Assembly (NCBI RefSeq): GCF_026230105.1
Contig: NC_079479.1
Location: forward strand, 15,387,734 to 15,451,733
Reading direction: 5' to 3'
Length of the DNA stretch: 64,000 nucleotides
DNA from: Diorhabda sublineata
Lineage: Eukaryota > Arthropoda > Insecta > Coleoptera > Chrysomelidae
Both the position numbers and the translations under genes were made by a program. The notes under the pieces were generated by a model. It made no database searches, was not told where the DNA came from, and saw nothing but the letters and a program-made list of their open reading frames with translations. Positions 34,656-46,600 of the stretch are shown piece after piece. Position 1 is the stretch's first letter. Each line of letters starts with the position of its first letter.

Positions 34656-37600
34656 CTAAAAAACAAAAGTAATTTAAGAATTAAGATAAGAATTAAGAAG
34701 GATTTATTCCTGGTAATATAATATGGCTGAAAAGTCTCATTTTGACAGGCATCGCAAACATAGAATTAATGTATTGTTCTATTGACAACTATCATTTAAA
34801 AACTTCTATTGATAACTATCATTTACAAAGTAACATTATTGTTTCCTAAACAAAAGGAAAAGTACTCTAAGACTTGGTTTAGTAATAGGAAAATCTAGAT
34901 ATTCTGAGCACGCTGTTTACTATACAACAGACTGTGTAGTGGTGTAGTAATAGTAGGCAGCATATTTATAGTCCGGACAAATTAGTCAAATGAGGATAAG
35001 AAACTCGGAATGGAATGAGAGATAGTCGGCTATAAACTTGTAAAAACCTTTGTTTTAACAACCTAAAACTTGTCTCAAAACCTATTTATCTTAGGATGTT
35101 CGTGACAACAAAAATTCAAAGGTCTAAAAATCTATTTTTTAAACATTTCCTATGGGTTTCATGCTATTTATGTTTTATAAATATTGTACAGAATGTATAT
35201 ACAATTATTGAAAAAAATTGTTATTATTAACGTTATAGATAGGTAATAAAAAAATGCGCATTATTAGGAATTATGTATGTATCAATAATTTTAAACTTTA
35301 GGTTTGTTCCAGCCGTTCTTAGAACGGTTATTGGAAGTGTTTATAGATATTTTATGCGCAATATCCGGCTATGCACGGTTCTTGTAACAGTATTTGCTAT
35401 CAAACAAGTATCGAAAAGACCGTCCCGGAAACGGTTGGAACACAAAACAGAATCGTTTATATAACGGTAACCGCCCGGTTGGAACACGTAATCTCTATTG
35501 CGCAGTATCATCACCGTACCAAGGACGGTTTTTTAATGGGTTGGAACGAACCTTTCATTCGTTGTAATTGTATTGTATTGTAATTTCTGGAACCGTTGGC
35601 GATATTCATAATGAATATACTGTTTACTACACCAACACTCACAATTATACCGTCTCTGAAGACGATAACTTGGTTATCGAAACGCGCGTCCGACAGTGTA
35701 ATATATATATATATAAGTTTGTAAATAGACTCTATTCAAATTCTGTGATATTACTAAATTTCTCAGGTATGAACTGATTTATTAATTTGTACTGATCTGC
35801 TTTCATATTAAAAATGTTAAAATAAAGGGAGCCTGTGAAAGAACTTATTTCAATTTTTAAAAGTAGTAGTAATGGTAGATTAGATAAAAAATGGCATGTC
35901 ATTTTGACACCATTATCAATCTAAAAAAATGTGAATTTGCCAAGATTCGGAACCACCTGAGCTAGTAAATTTCCAAATAACTTTGGCTAATTTAACATAA
36001 AAATGATTTACATCGGTATAGTCAACAAACTAAAAATGAAATTAAGCTACATTAACTTTTATAATAGTGTTTATAGTTTTATAGGAAAACCATTGGTGAT
36101 ACAATTTTTATAAGACGTCCAATAATTACAAAAAAACCTCAAGTTTAATAATGTTGCATCCAAAACGTTTTGGTTATTTTATTTATAAAACCTTTTGTGT
36201 TAGTTACTTCAGATATTTTAAAAAGGTTTTATAGCGTTCTTAAAAACTTTCTTATGAAACTTTAACTCTTGGGGTATTATAACTTACTTCAGTATAACCT
36301 TTATAAATCTTAAGGTGCTTGTTAAATATTCTACAGCTACTATAAAACCTTATAGGCCCAGTAACAACTTTCAATGTAGAAGGAAGCCGCTTTGTTTTTC
36401 AGGTTATGATTTTAACAATTTTTTTCCTAAACATGTCACAAGCTAAGAAAAATTGGCAAAAAATTGAATATAGTAGCAGTTTTTATAGGTGTGCCAAAAC
36501 CCGAATTGTTGATAAATCATCAAAAATTGCAGAAAATTTAGACTTTCATCAAGACAATATTACATTGGCAAATACTTCTAAAATAACTACCACTGATGAA
36601 TATACGAATAAAGGACATTTAGAAAAATGTATTGACATAAGGGAAAATCGGCTAGTTATTTGATAACCTAAGTTTTAATGAGGTAATAAATAAGCATAAA
36701 AATTACGAATTTCCAATTGAGAGGAAAAACATGTTACTTGCGGATTAGGCAATGATCTGGTTCCTCAAATATAAGCCAAAATTAATTGAAGACCCTATTT
36801 TTAATTGTGAATACACCCTTCCAAAAGATTGTGGAGATAGCTGACGGACAGTTCTACTGACATCAAGGCCTTAAGTATTGCATTAAAACCTACTGTAATT
36901 TGGAACAACCGTCAAAGACGGTGTCGTTTTCCCAGCTTCTTTACTTAGAACCATTTTAAAAGGCATTTTGGGTTAGTATTCTAGGCTTTGCTTTATCTAT
37001 ATTCATAAAAATGAAACTGAGACTTAATAGAAAAAATAATATGGGTTACTTCTTTCAAAAACAACAACTGAAAAGTGGGGTTATTATTGAATGAATTATT
37101 GATATTTGACATTTGCGTACTAATAGTTTTCAGTTGGTTTTCCGATTACCGTTAGTTTTATACCGAAGGTTTTTATAAATACCGTTTTGTTAATTTATAA
37201 AACTATCACAACACAACATAAACTATCATAGGTTTTATCTCAAGAGTATTATAAGTATAAGACACTTAGTTAAGTTTTATGAACGTTTCCAAGGTGTTTA
37301 ATATTAATTGAAGGCGCACACAAAACTATGGGTGAGCTGGAAAACATGGAGTCCTTTTAAATGACGGCTATTTTTATGTTTTTTCGAAGTGACATGAGTA
37401 TCTACATAAAAAATAATATCGCAATTTAAGCAGTATTACTGAAACGAAAAGTTATATTTCTTCAAAAATATTCGGTAAAGGAAAGTTCTACATTTTAATT
37501 GCAAAAAGAAGTTCGTGAGACATAATTTTAAATTTCAAGTTTTTACACAAATTAAGTTTCAAAGTGCTTAAAACGAGGGCAGGGTAAAATATAAAATTAA

Positions 37601-40600
37601 TCGATACAATTTTTGTGACAAAAAGAATTAAGCCGTTACAGGAACATTTCAGAGTTTTTGAGTTGTTATAATATTTAATGAGACATTCTCATAATAATAT
37701 CAAAATAAACTCCATTGCTGCCAACTTAAGAGTAGAAGCAAAATAATAATAACTAAGGTCTAGAAATAAAATATCTTGCAAACAACGATAAAGAAAGGGA
37801 TAAAGAAGGTGGGCGTTTTCAGTTTGGTGTTTATAAATACTGTAGGTGGCGAAGTTTATAGTGTTAGAAGTTTTTTTTCCTAAGTATGATGGTTCTGTTG
37901 AAAGAAAAACAGATTCCATCCTAATTCAATAAGATTATTTTGCAGCAGCTGAAGTAGTGCGGTGTGGACCATAATTTGTAGATGGCGTCACGCATTTTAG
38001 TTATATAACATGGTGGCGGTTTGTTGCTCTTTTAATTTTTATGTCATTTTTGCCAGTTTCTCTAATTGAAAGTTAAATAATACCTCGTCTTTTTGTTATA
38101 ATAACCTCAGCTCCTCTTATTAACTATAATCCTGTGGTCAACAGAAAAAGAAGAATTTGACTTATGGTTTTGAGGTTAATAGATCCTAGAATGTAATAAT
38201 GTGTGTATTAGAAAACTTGTAGAAATAAATCCATGGTAATCTTGGTCATTGCTTATAAAAATGTTTTAGTAATATATAAATTGTAAATAGAAATCCATTG
38301 CTCAATTTAATCAACCCATAACATATAATGGCTTTTATAAGGAACATTAAGGTTTTATATTTATGGTTTATAACAGTAATAAGTACCTCTTGGTTACAAA
38401 TAAATGGGAACAAAAAGTTTTATGAGACAACATTTGGTCACTGTTACCTTTATAGAATTCTCCATTTAAGTGATATAGAGGTTTTATAAGAGCAACAATT
38501 GATAGGTTCCGACGTTTTATAAAATAGGTTATCGAAACGTAAACGTTACCATTATAAAACAAAAAATGTTAGTTGGGCATTAACTCTGCTTTAATTGCAG
38601 AAGGTATCATTATATTTAATCCCCTTTTCAATTAAACATTGTTACATTTTAGCTTTGAGGTGGAAATCGAATATGTTCACCCGGCGACTACCATAGGAAG
38701 CGTTATAATTTTGTCCTCATGATAGACAACAGTATTTTACTTTATATATAGCAACTCAAAAAGGAGAGATGATTTCTGAAGAAAAGTGAAATACTGTTTG
38801 CATATTTTATTTTCAACATCAATCTTAATAAATGAAAAATTTTTATTGTATAAAAAAATTAATAATATACTTATTTTAAATTTTAAAATCAAAATTGTTA
38901 TCTTCCAGTTCTGCTGGTAATTCAGGCAATTATCTCCGCGGCATGTGGAACTGCAGAATAAGCCTACTCTTATACAACTGCAAGTAGCGCCGCACACTTT
39001 TTTGCAGTTGCAGAAGATCATCTGCAGCAGTTTTTGAGGTGCATGTGGGTCCACAGTTTGTATGGGCCTCAAATAATTTTCAATTTTAACTCATCCCCAT
39101 CGCATAGCTTTTTGTATTGAAGTAAATGGACAACATTTGGAGCATTTGCTGTAATCGCCTTTACTATATGTACTATATAAAATTCGTAATTTTTCTACTT
39201 AACAAATGTAGATCTACTTCTAACATGACACAAACATATAAAGACTTGTCTTCAGTTGTTGTAGGTTTTCTGCGCCATGATTTGGATAAATATTTTACTG
39301 CACCAGTTGCGTTATACTTTTTTTTACTAACTTACTGACTTTGTTACGAAATTTGTATTAGCACATGAATTATTAAAGAATATTCAAATTAAACGAGTTC
39401 ATTCCATCGTAGCCATCTAAATGTACAATATTCATTGTAACTTTGATGGAGATACTGTAAATGTAGCTATAATCATGGCATTTATAATCTGTTTCTTATT
39501 GTCTGACAGCACGCGAAAAGGTCTAAGGAATCTAAGGAATTTATTTACTATTTAATTTTATATCCGATCTGGTATATTAAAGTGATTTAAATGTAAATTC
39601 GGTTAGTTAAAACAACTAGCTGACCTTCATACATTTGTAGAGTACATGCAGTTAAAACAATAAATTATTTTTTAAATAATCTTGTAACGCAACTATTCTG
39701 ACTGAATATTTCATTAATTATCTTGAGAATTTGGCGCGGATCAATTCTTGGGAGACATATTAACAAACCATTTATCAATTCATTCTCCAGATAATTACTT
39801 TCTGATTTTCGAAATGTTGATAATAACATTTCCAAGAAACATTACAATAGGTTCCTACTAGGGATTGTCCTAATGACTACTTAGAAATTTTGCAGGTATA
39901 TACGGTGAAACTTGGTCTCGCCCAAATTTGTATAATTTGTTGTGAAAAATGTCTTACCCCAGTAAAGTGTAAGAGCGTGCTTAGCTTACAAACGAAGACT
40001 GTAGTGTTGAATGTGCATGATGCTGTTGTACATCAAATGCCGGCTGCTACTGTTAGAAATATAGTTTCGACATGTTTCAATATGACAGGAGTTAGTGAAT
40101 CTACTATTTACAGGCTTCTAAGAGAGGAAAAATGGGAATATATCTCCACCTAAAAAGTGAACTGGAAGAAAACCACTTGACCTTAATGAACATATGCAAA
40201 ATACAATAGGGCGAAAAGTACATGAATTATATTTTAAAAAAGAGATTCCAACCCTTGACATCATTCTAAGAATGGTAAAGGAGGACGAGAATTTGCCTAA
40301 CATAGGGCGAAAAACTTTGTGGAAAATATTACACAAATTAAATTTTACTTGGGAGAAGCAAAGTCGCAAATCAGTGCTAATCGACAACAAAGAAATACTA
40401 TGTTGGAGACGCCAGTATTTACGAGATATCCGAAAATACAGACATGAGGGAAGACAAATCTATTATCTCTATGAGACATGGCTCAATGAAGGACATTCAG
40501 TAAAAGGTCGCCGACTAATAATAACGCATATTGGATGCAATCAAGGATTCGTTGAAGGTGGTTTACTGGAGTTTCAGTCAACATCAACCAAAGACTATCA

Positions 40601-43600
40601 TGAAGAAATGACTGCAAATGTTTTTGAAGAGTAGTTTACACAAATGGTCGAATTAATTCCAAATAATGCTGTAATCGTTACGGACAATGCCACTTATCAT
40701 TCGCGATTAACAGAAAATCTTCCAACTAATTCTTGGAGAAAAGCTGATATTAGCAACTGGTTAATCGTAAAAGATATACCATTTGAAGGTGATATGTTGT
40801 AAAAAGAAGTTTTAAAGGTTGCTTCAGATCACAAGCTACAATTTAAAAAGTTTATTATTTGTGAAATAGCCAAGAATCGTGGGATAACAGTGCTTCGTTT
40901 GCTGCCATACCATTGTTAATTAAATACAATAGAGTTAATATGGGCCCAAATGAAAGGTTATGTAGCTAGACATAATAAAACATTTAAAATGAAAGATTTT
41001 CGTGAACTCATGAAGTACTCATTGACAACAATAACTGAAGAGAACTGGAGAGATGCCGTGAATCATGTAATTAAAGAGGAAGAGAAAATGTGAGTTTTAG
41101 ATAACCTCATAGAACAAACTATAGAGCCGATAGTGATCTCTATCGACGAGTCTTCGTATGCATCTTGTATGGCCAGCGAAGAGGATGATACTATAGATTG
41201 AATTTTATATTTCCTATAAATGGTATGTTTACTTTACTTAATATACATTAATTCATTGTCAATAAATTTGAATTATGAAAATTAAACTATATTTTCTTTA
41301 ATTAATTTAATTTAATAAGAATGTAACTTGTTAATAGGCCTAAACGAATGAATTTTATTTCAACTGTAATGTTGACCGAATCTAATTAAATAAGCAAAAT
41401 GAACTAATATCGTAATCTCCGCCACTGCAGCAATTTTTATCATTTAGCTGGCATTGTTCGGTTTTATTACCATATTGTATTTTGAGCTGAAACAGGGTTG
41501 TACAGATAACCAATACAAACACCTACTTGTTTTGCATTAGAATTTTAGGATTTACTTGTAAAATTCTTAAACTCACTCTGTAAGAGATACTTTTCTATTT
41601 GAATATTTAATGAGGCTACTGTGCTGTCGGACATTAAGAAATAAACTATAGGTATAAAGAATATTGCATGAAAAATAATAAGTATTTATAGGGTGATCTA
41701 TTTGAAATAGCAAAGTTCATTATTTTTCCGGAAAAAGAAAAGATCTGAGAACAATGTAGTTGCCACTATAACACTATAATATCGGCCGTATCACAAGACC
41801 CTTGCGCACAAAAATTTATAAAAATCGTACAAGCCGTTTCCGAGATAATTGAGGCGTTCAATACATAAAACTCACTATGTATAACATACACTAATAGTTG
41901 CGATCCCTTTGCTCGATGGCAGTTTTTTATTCGCGATTAATGTAGCTGACAAATTTCATTTTTAGTTTGTTCCATTTAAGCAAAATCAGTTACTTACTTG
42001 TCCCATAACGAAAGAATTGAACATTTTCTTACTCTTTACTGTTAAAACTAGCTTATTGTTTGGAAGATCAGAATTGGATACAAGGTATTCGAATGTTTCT
42101 TCATATACAGGATCGCAGTTATCCATTATTACCTAAAATAAATTGGATGATTAAATAATAACTAGTTATTACTATGATATTTTTGATTTCTTATAATTGG
42201 GAGCTGAAAAACAGAAGTGAACGAGGTGAAGAAAAAAGCAACACCATTTGAATTTTAAGTGATAACGATCCTGTCCACTAGCTCTTGAAATTCAAGTTTG
42301 ATTTGGGTTTCAATTTCGGCTTATCAACCAGAACAAAAAACGCGATAAGTTCTTTTGAAATTTTATGCTAATTTTATAGTAACTAAACTAAATACAAGTG
42401 ATAATACAAGGTGATTCAAATACATTGTAATATATATAAGTGCCAAAAACCAAATATGTTTTCAATTTAGAAATGAGCTAGTAATCGCAGGATTTTTTAA
42501 AACCATTCAGCAAATTTAACGCAGTTTTATCCAACAAGTGTACACATGCCACAAATGGTAGCCATTGCAATTTGGTAGCCCAATGTTAACAAAAGGTAGG
42601 TATTATGCATCAAATCAGGAACAGTTTCACATGATGCTAAGCTAATAACAATTTGATTAATCTCAACAATTAAAACAGCCAGATTAACAAGAAACTGGAG
42701 AGAACGTCCAAATAACGATAATGACTACTTTATAGCACTCAAGACTTACTACTACAAAAGGTTTTCTACCTTTCTTGCAGGAACCACATGAAAATAACTA
42801 TAATTTCCTGTCAACTGGAACTCCAGCCTCCTGGCCAACAGATCCAGCAAAGTCTCCTGATCTATTGATTTCTTCATTATATCTGGCTAATTGAGTTCAT
42901 ATATGGAATTGAATCCGACTATGATCTCTTTTCAGATCATATTTCTGTTATTGAAACAATAAGTAGAGTAGCAATAAATATTGAAAAAATAACCAAGCTC
43001 CACTCATCAAGAACCAATTAACTGGATTTTATACTGAAGTATAACTGATAATGAACTGAAACTGTACATCATCCTAAAAACTATGAATGAACTTGAAGAA
43101 GGCATAGAAAATCTAATTCTAAGATACAAGAAGCTGTTAAATGAGCCACACCTATTCCAATTGAAAAAAAAATTCTCAATAAACCTTAATAGAAGACAAA
43201 GTAAAGCTAGAAGGATATGGTAAAAAAGTCACAATATAGATTTATAAGACTGTGTTGAAACCCATCTAGACATCTGGCAGACAACTCTGGAGTTATAACA
43301 GTAAATGAAGTTTTGCTATTCTCAGGAGGTTCCAAATACTTCAAATATTCAAAATTCTTTGAGCAATGGTAAATACACCTTGGTATGTATAATGATCTTT
43401 GCATATCGTAAATCACAGAAGAAATCCGGAAGCGTGGCAACAAATATCATGGTTGACTAGAGGGACAATGATTACACATTAGCAAACCTCAACTCAAGGG
43501 ATAAAAATTTAGATTAAATTCAAGTACTAAAAAAATTTGTTTCAACTTACCTTCGTTTTATTTTTAAGTTTTTGTGATCCTACACCAATGAGTTTGAGTT

Positions 43601-46600
43601 TCACATAGGGATCTGGTATATGACTTGGATCTTTTAGTGGCAGATTTCTAAAATATAATGTAGTATATTTGTGTATATGTTACCATTAAAATATATAATG
43701 CAGTTATTTCATAGAATACCTAGTTATTCCATGAAATAATGATCGTTTCAGTTGAAGTGTGTAATTTATCTAATTTATGCATATAATATATATCCATATA
43801 TCCATATATCCATATAAATAGTATTTATGGAAATGTACCATAAAATCGTTTGTTACAACAAGGATTACTAAAATAACACTTGGAATTACAAAGAACATTA
43901 TTTTTAAAACAAAAACATTTTTTGTTGACACACTGGTTGTCTTGCATTCAAATCGTCAACATATTTTCTATGTCCTGATTCGCTCTGTCAATACTGTCTT
44001 GGCTTTGGCTATGTCTTGGTTTGCAATGCACGATCTTAAGCTCTAGCCAAGTTACTTTTCAGTCATCAATAAGTTTGTTACAAAATTTTGTTCCATTGTC
44101 CGACTGCAATATACATGGGGATCCAAACAACAGGAATATATTAAGCAACTGTCCTGCATCTTCTTCTACTCTCTTTGTAGAAGAGGTCTTAAAACTAAAT
44201 AAATTTATAGTTTCCATAAGGTTGTGATTGAAAATCTAAGAGGCCAGCCTGACATCTTGAATTCATATGTGACAAAATCATGGGCTTAACAACAATACCT
44301 TTTCTGCCCGCTTTGAGGTTTAGTTGACAAGATTCACAAAAATTCAGGAAAATCTTAATATATTTTTGCATAATATTTTTGCAATGACGACTAAGCTCTT
44401 TTATATTCGGTCTCTACCACCGTGCCCAATAGATAAATAAGTTTCGTACAAAATGTTAAACAAAGAATCACTTGAGAAATGAAACATTACATCTGGTGTT
44501 GCATTTCTTACTGGGACTATTATTTTTTCTACTCCAACTTCAACGACATGGTAATGTTGAAGTAACCAATAATCACGTGGTACCTTCTCATCTGATGTTT
44601 TAAATTTCTTTACATAAGCTATCAAACTTAATAATTTTTCACGGGTGAGCGGGAATCTGTTCTCATTGACATCAAGCTTATTTAGTAAAGATTGAAACTT
44701 TTCTTTCATTGCTGTTTTTTTTGTTATCATTTAAAGAATTCATTGTTCAAGGCAATTTAAGGTCTTAAAAATAATCGCACTTCATAATAAGCAAACTAAA
44801 TTAACGTAATAACAAATGAATAAATTATAAAACTTGAAAAAATAAATGTATCTCAATACCTGATATAGTATGATATAAGAATTGCTTTCTTTTGTTTAAG
44901 GTCTAAAGTCTAAAGGCAATTTATTATATTGACAAGCAGTGCAAAGAATGGATAGGGTACAAATATGACTCAGTTCACGTCTGGTACTCTATTTAAACCA
45001 AGCTCCCTTACAGGCAGGTACATTTTACTCGTCTATTCACGTTTTATAATTTAAATTTGAGTTGTAGCAAGTTAGCTAGGTATAATAATGGTTTTTTTCT
45101 AAGTTCCAAGAGGACTACAATTAAGTATATCTGTCTAAATAACGGCGTATAATGCCGTCCGATTTATGATTCGATTGCCTTTTAACGAATACTTTCTCAC
45201 ATAAGATATACATATTTTCAGAAGACTATGGTAAATAGATCAAACAAAATTGTCGGCAAGGGTTTTTTATAATCTACAATTGATGTTAGAAGAACTATAA
45301 ACGAAACGTAAATGTACTTTATTCAAAAAAGCGAGATATATGATATATATTATTTTACACTTCAACGGGCCAGAGATCGTTATTCTATGAAATAACTAGT
45401 TAAAGTGTCAAATTAATAACATATTACATACAACAGACACCATCAGTTATTTCATGGAATAACAAGACATTCTATAAAATAACGGATCTCATACTTTAAC
45501 AGTAACATATATACAACAATTATTAAGAAATACTCACGATATTCTGTGAATAGTAATAACTAGTTTTTGTCTGGGTGCACTATAAAATAGACTTATTTCC
45601 ATTTGACCCAGTTCAGGCTTGCTTAAAAAGAAAAATGCCATAAATTTCAATTCCTTCTAACGGCAACATTAAGCGTTCAACATATCCAGATTTTAAAATA
45701 AGCGACTATTGAAGGGCAGTTAAAATTGCATTTTTTCTAATTTTTATATAAGATATTTTCCATTCTGACCTTAACAAAAAAAATTGTGAGCGTCAAGTAA
45801 TCTAAAATATTGTAGTGTGCGCTTCGTCACTCTATTTTAAGACAAAAAGTTCTTATAAACATTTGTGAAGTCTCTGTAAACAGTAAAAGTGAACAAATAC
45901 CTAACCTCAAATTTTATCTAATATTTGTTATGAAAATAACAAAACTAAATTTAACGAAAGTTAGCTGATCTGTTAAGCCAAAAGTAACTAGATTGAAACT
46001 TGCACGCAATAAAAATGACACAAAACCAATAATGTCAAGATCATGCATGAAATAATCAGATGAACACCCGCACGTGCGCACGTTTTTGATTAAGAAATAT
46101 TGCGTCTTGCATTGCATTGCACGTTGTATTGTATCATGTCAAGCGGCCTTTAAGAAAAAATTGTACATTTTAGAGCATATGTTCAAAATATGCAACTCCA
46201 GCCAAAATGCAAGCATCCGCTCGATGTCTAATGAATTGCCGAATACGTTCCAAGATACCAGGATTGTTACGAATAAAATTACAGCTTTGTATAATAAGAT
46301 TTTGAATATCTTCTATTTTAGATATCCCCATACACAAAAATTCAGAGGATTGTGTCCAAGTGACCTAAGGGGCAACGGTTGTTGAAATCCTTGTCCCATC
46401 AAATTGACTGGAAAAACGTTATTTAAAAGCTCGCGTACAATAACTGCAAAATGTGAGGAGCACCGTTATGAACCACATGCCCCTTCACGGCGGGTGTAAT
46501 TTGGGCGCTAACCATCCTTCTTTACCTGTCTGACCAAGAAGGGTAGATAATCCGACATGTATTTTCGACGCTAAGAAGTGCAGGTAGGTCGAGTCATAAA

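Larger units (their letters stand above)
43674..45515 (-). mobile_element. KRBA2/Ginger-like integrase DNA transposon
   Basis: Long inverted ends of about 75 bases: 43674-43750 and the reverse of 45440-45515 share tatatgttac, gttatttcatagaat and gttattccatgaaataa. Inside, on the - strand, a frame at 44730-44401 reads LTREKLLSLIAYVKKF, DYWLLQHYHVVEV and TYLSIGHGGRDRI, then a degraded integrase core to about 43930. This is the pattern of KRAB-A domain-containing protein 2-like integrases, related to gypsy-type integrases and Ginger transposons. The element sits in the Esyt2 intron 43648-45537 and occupies almost all of it. Confidence 0.72.

Noticed and set aside
43780..43825. Possible CRISPR-like or minisatellite array
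   Set aside because: Only about four short imperfect units with no spacers; a simple tandem repeat.
46074..46385. 103-codon + strand frame
   Set aside because: Antisense of the DUF4817-type transposase C-terminus.
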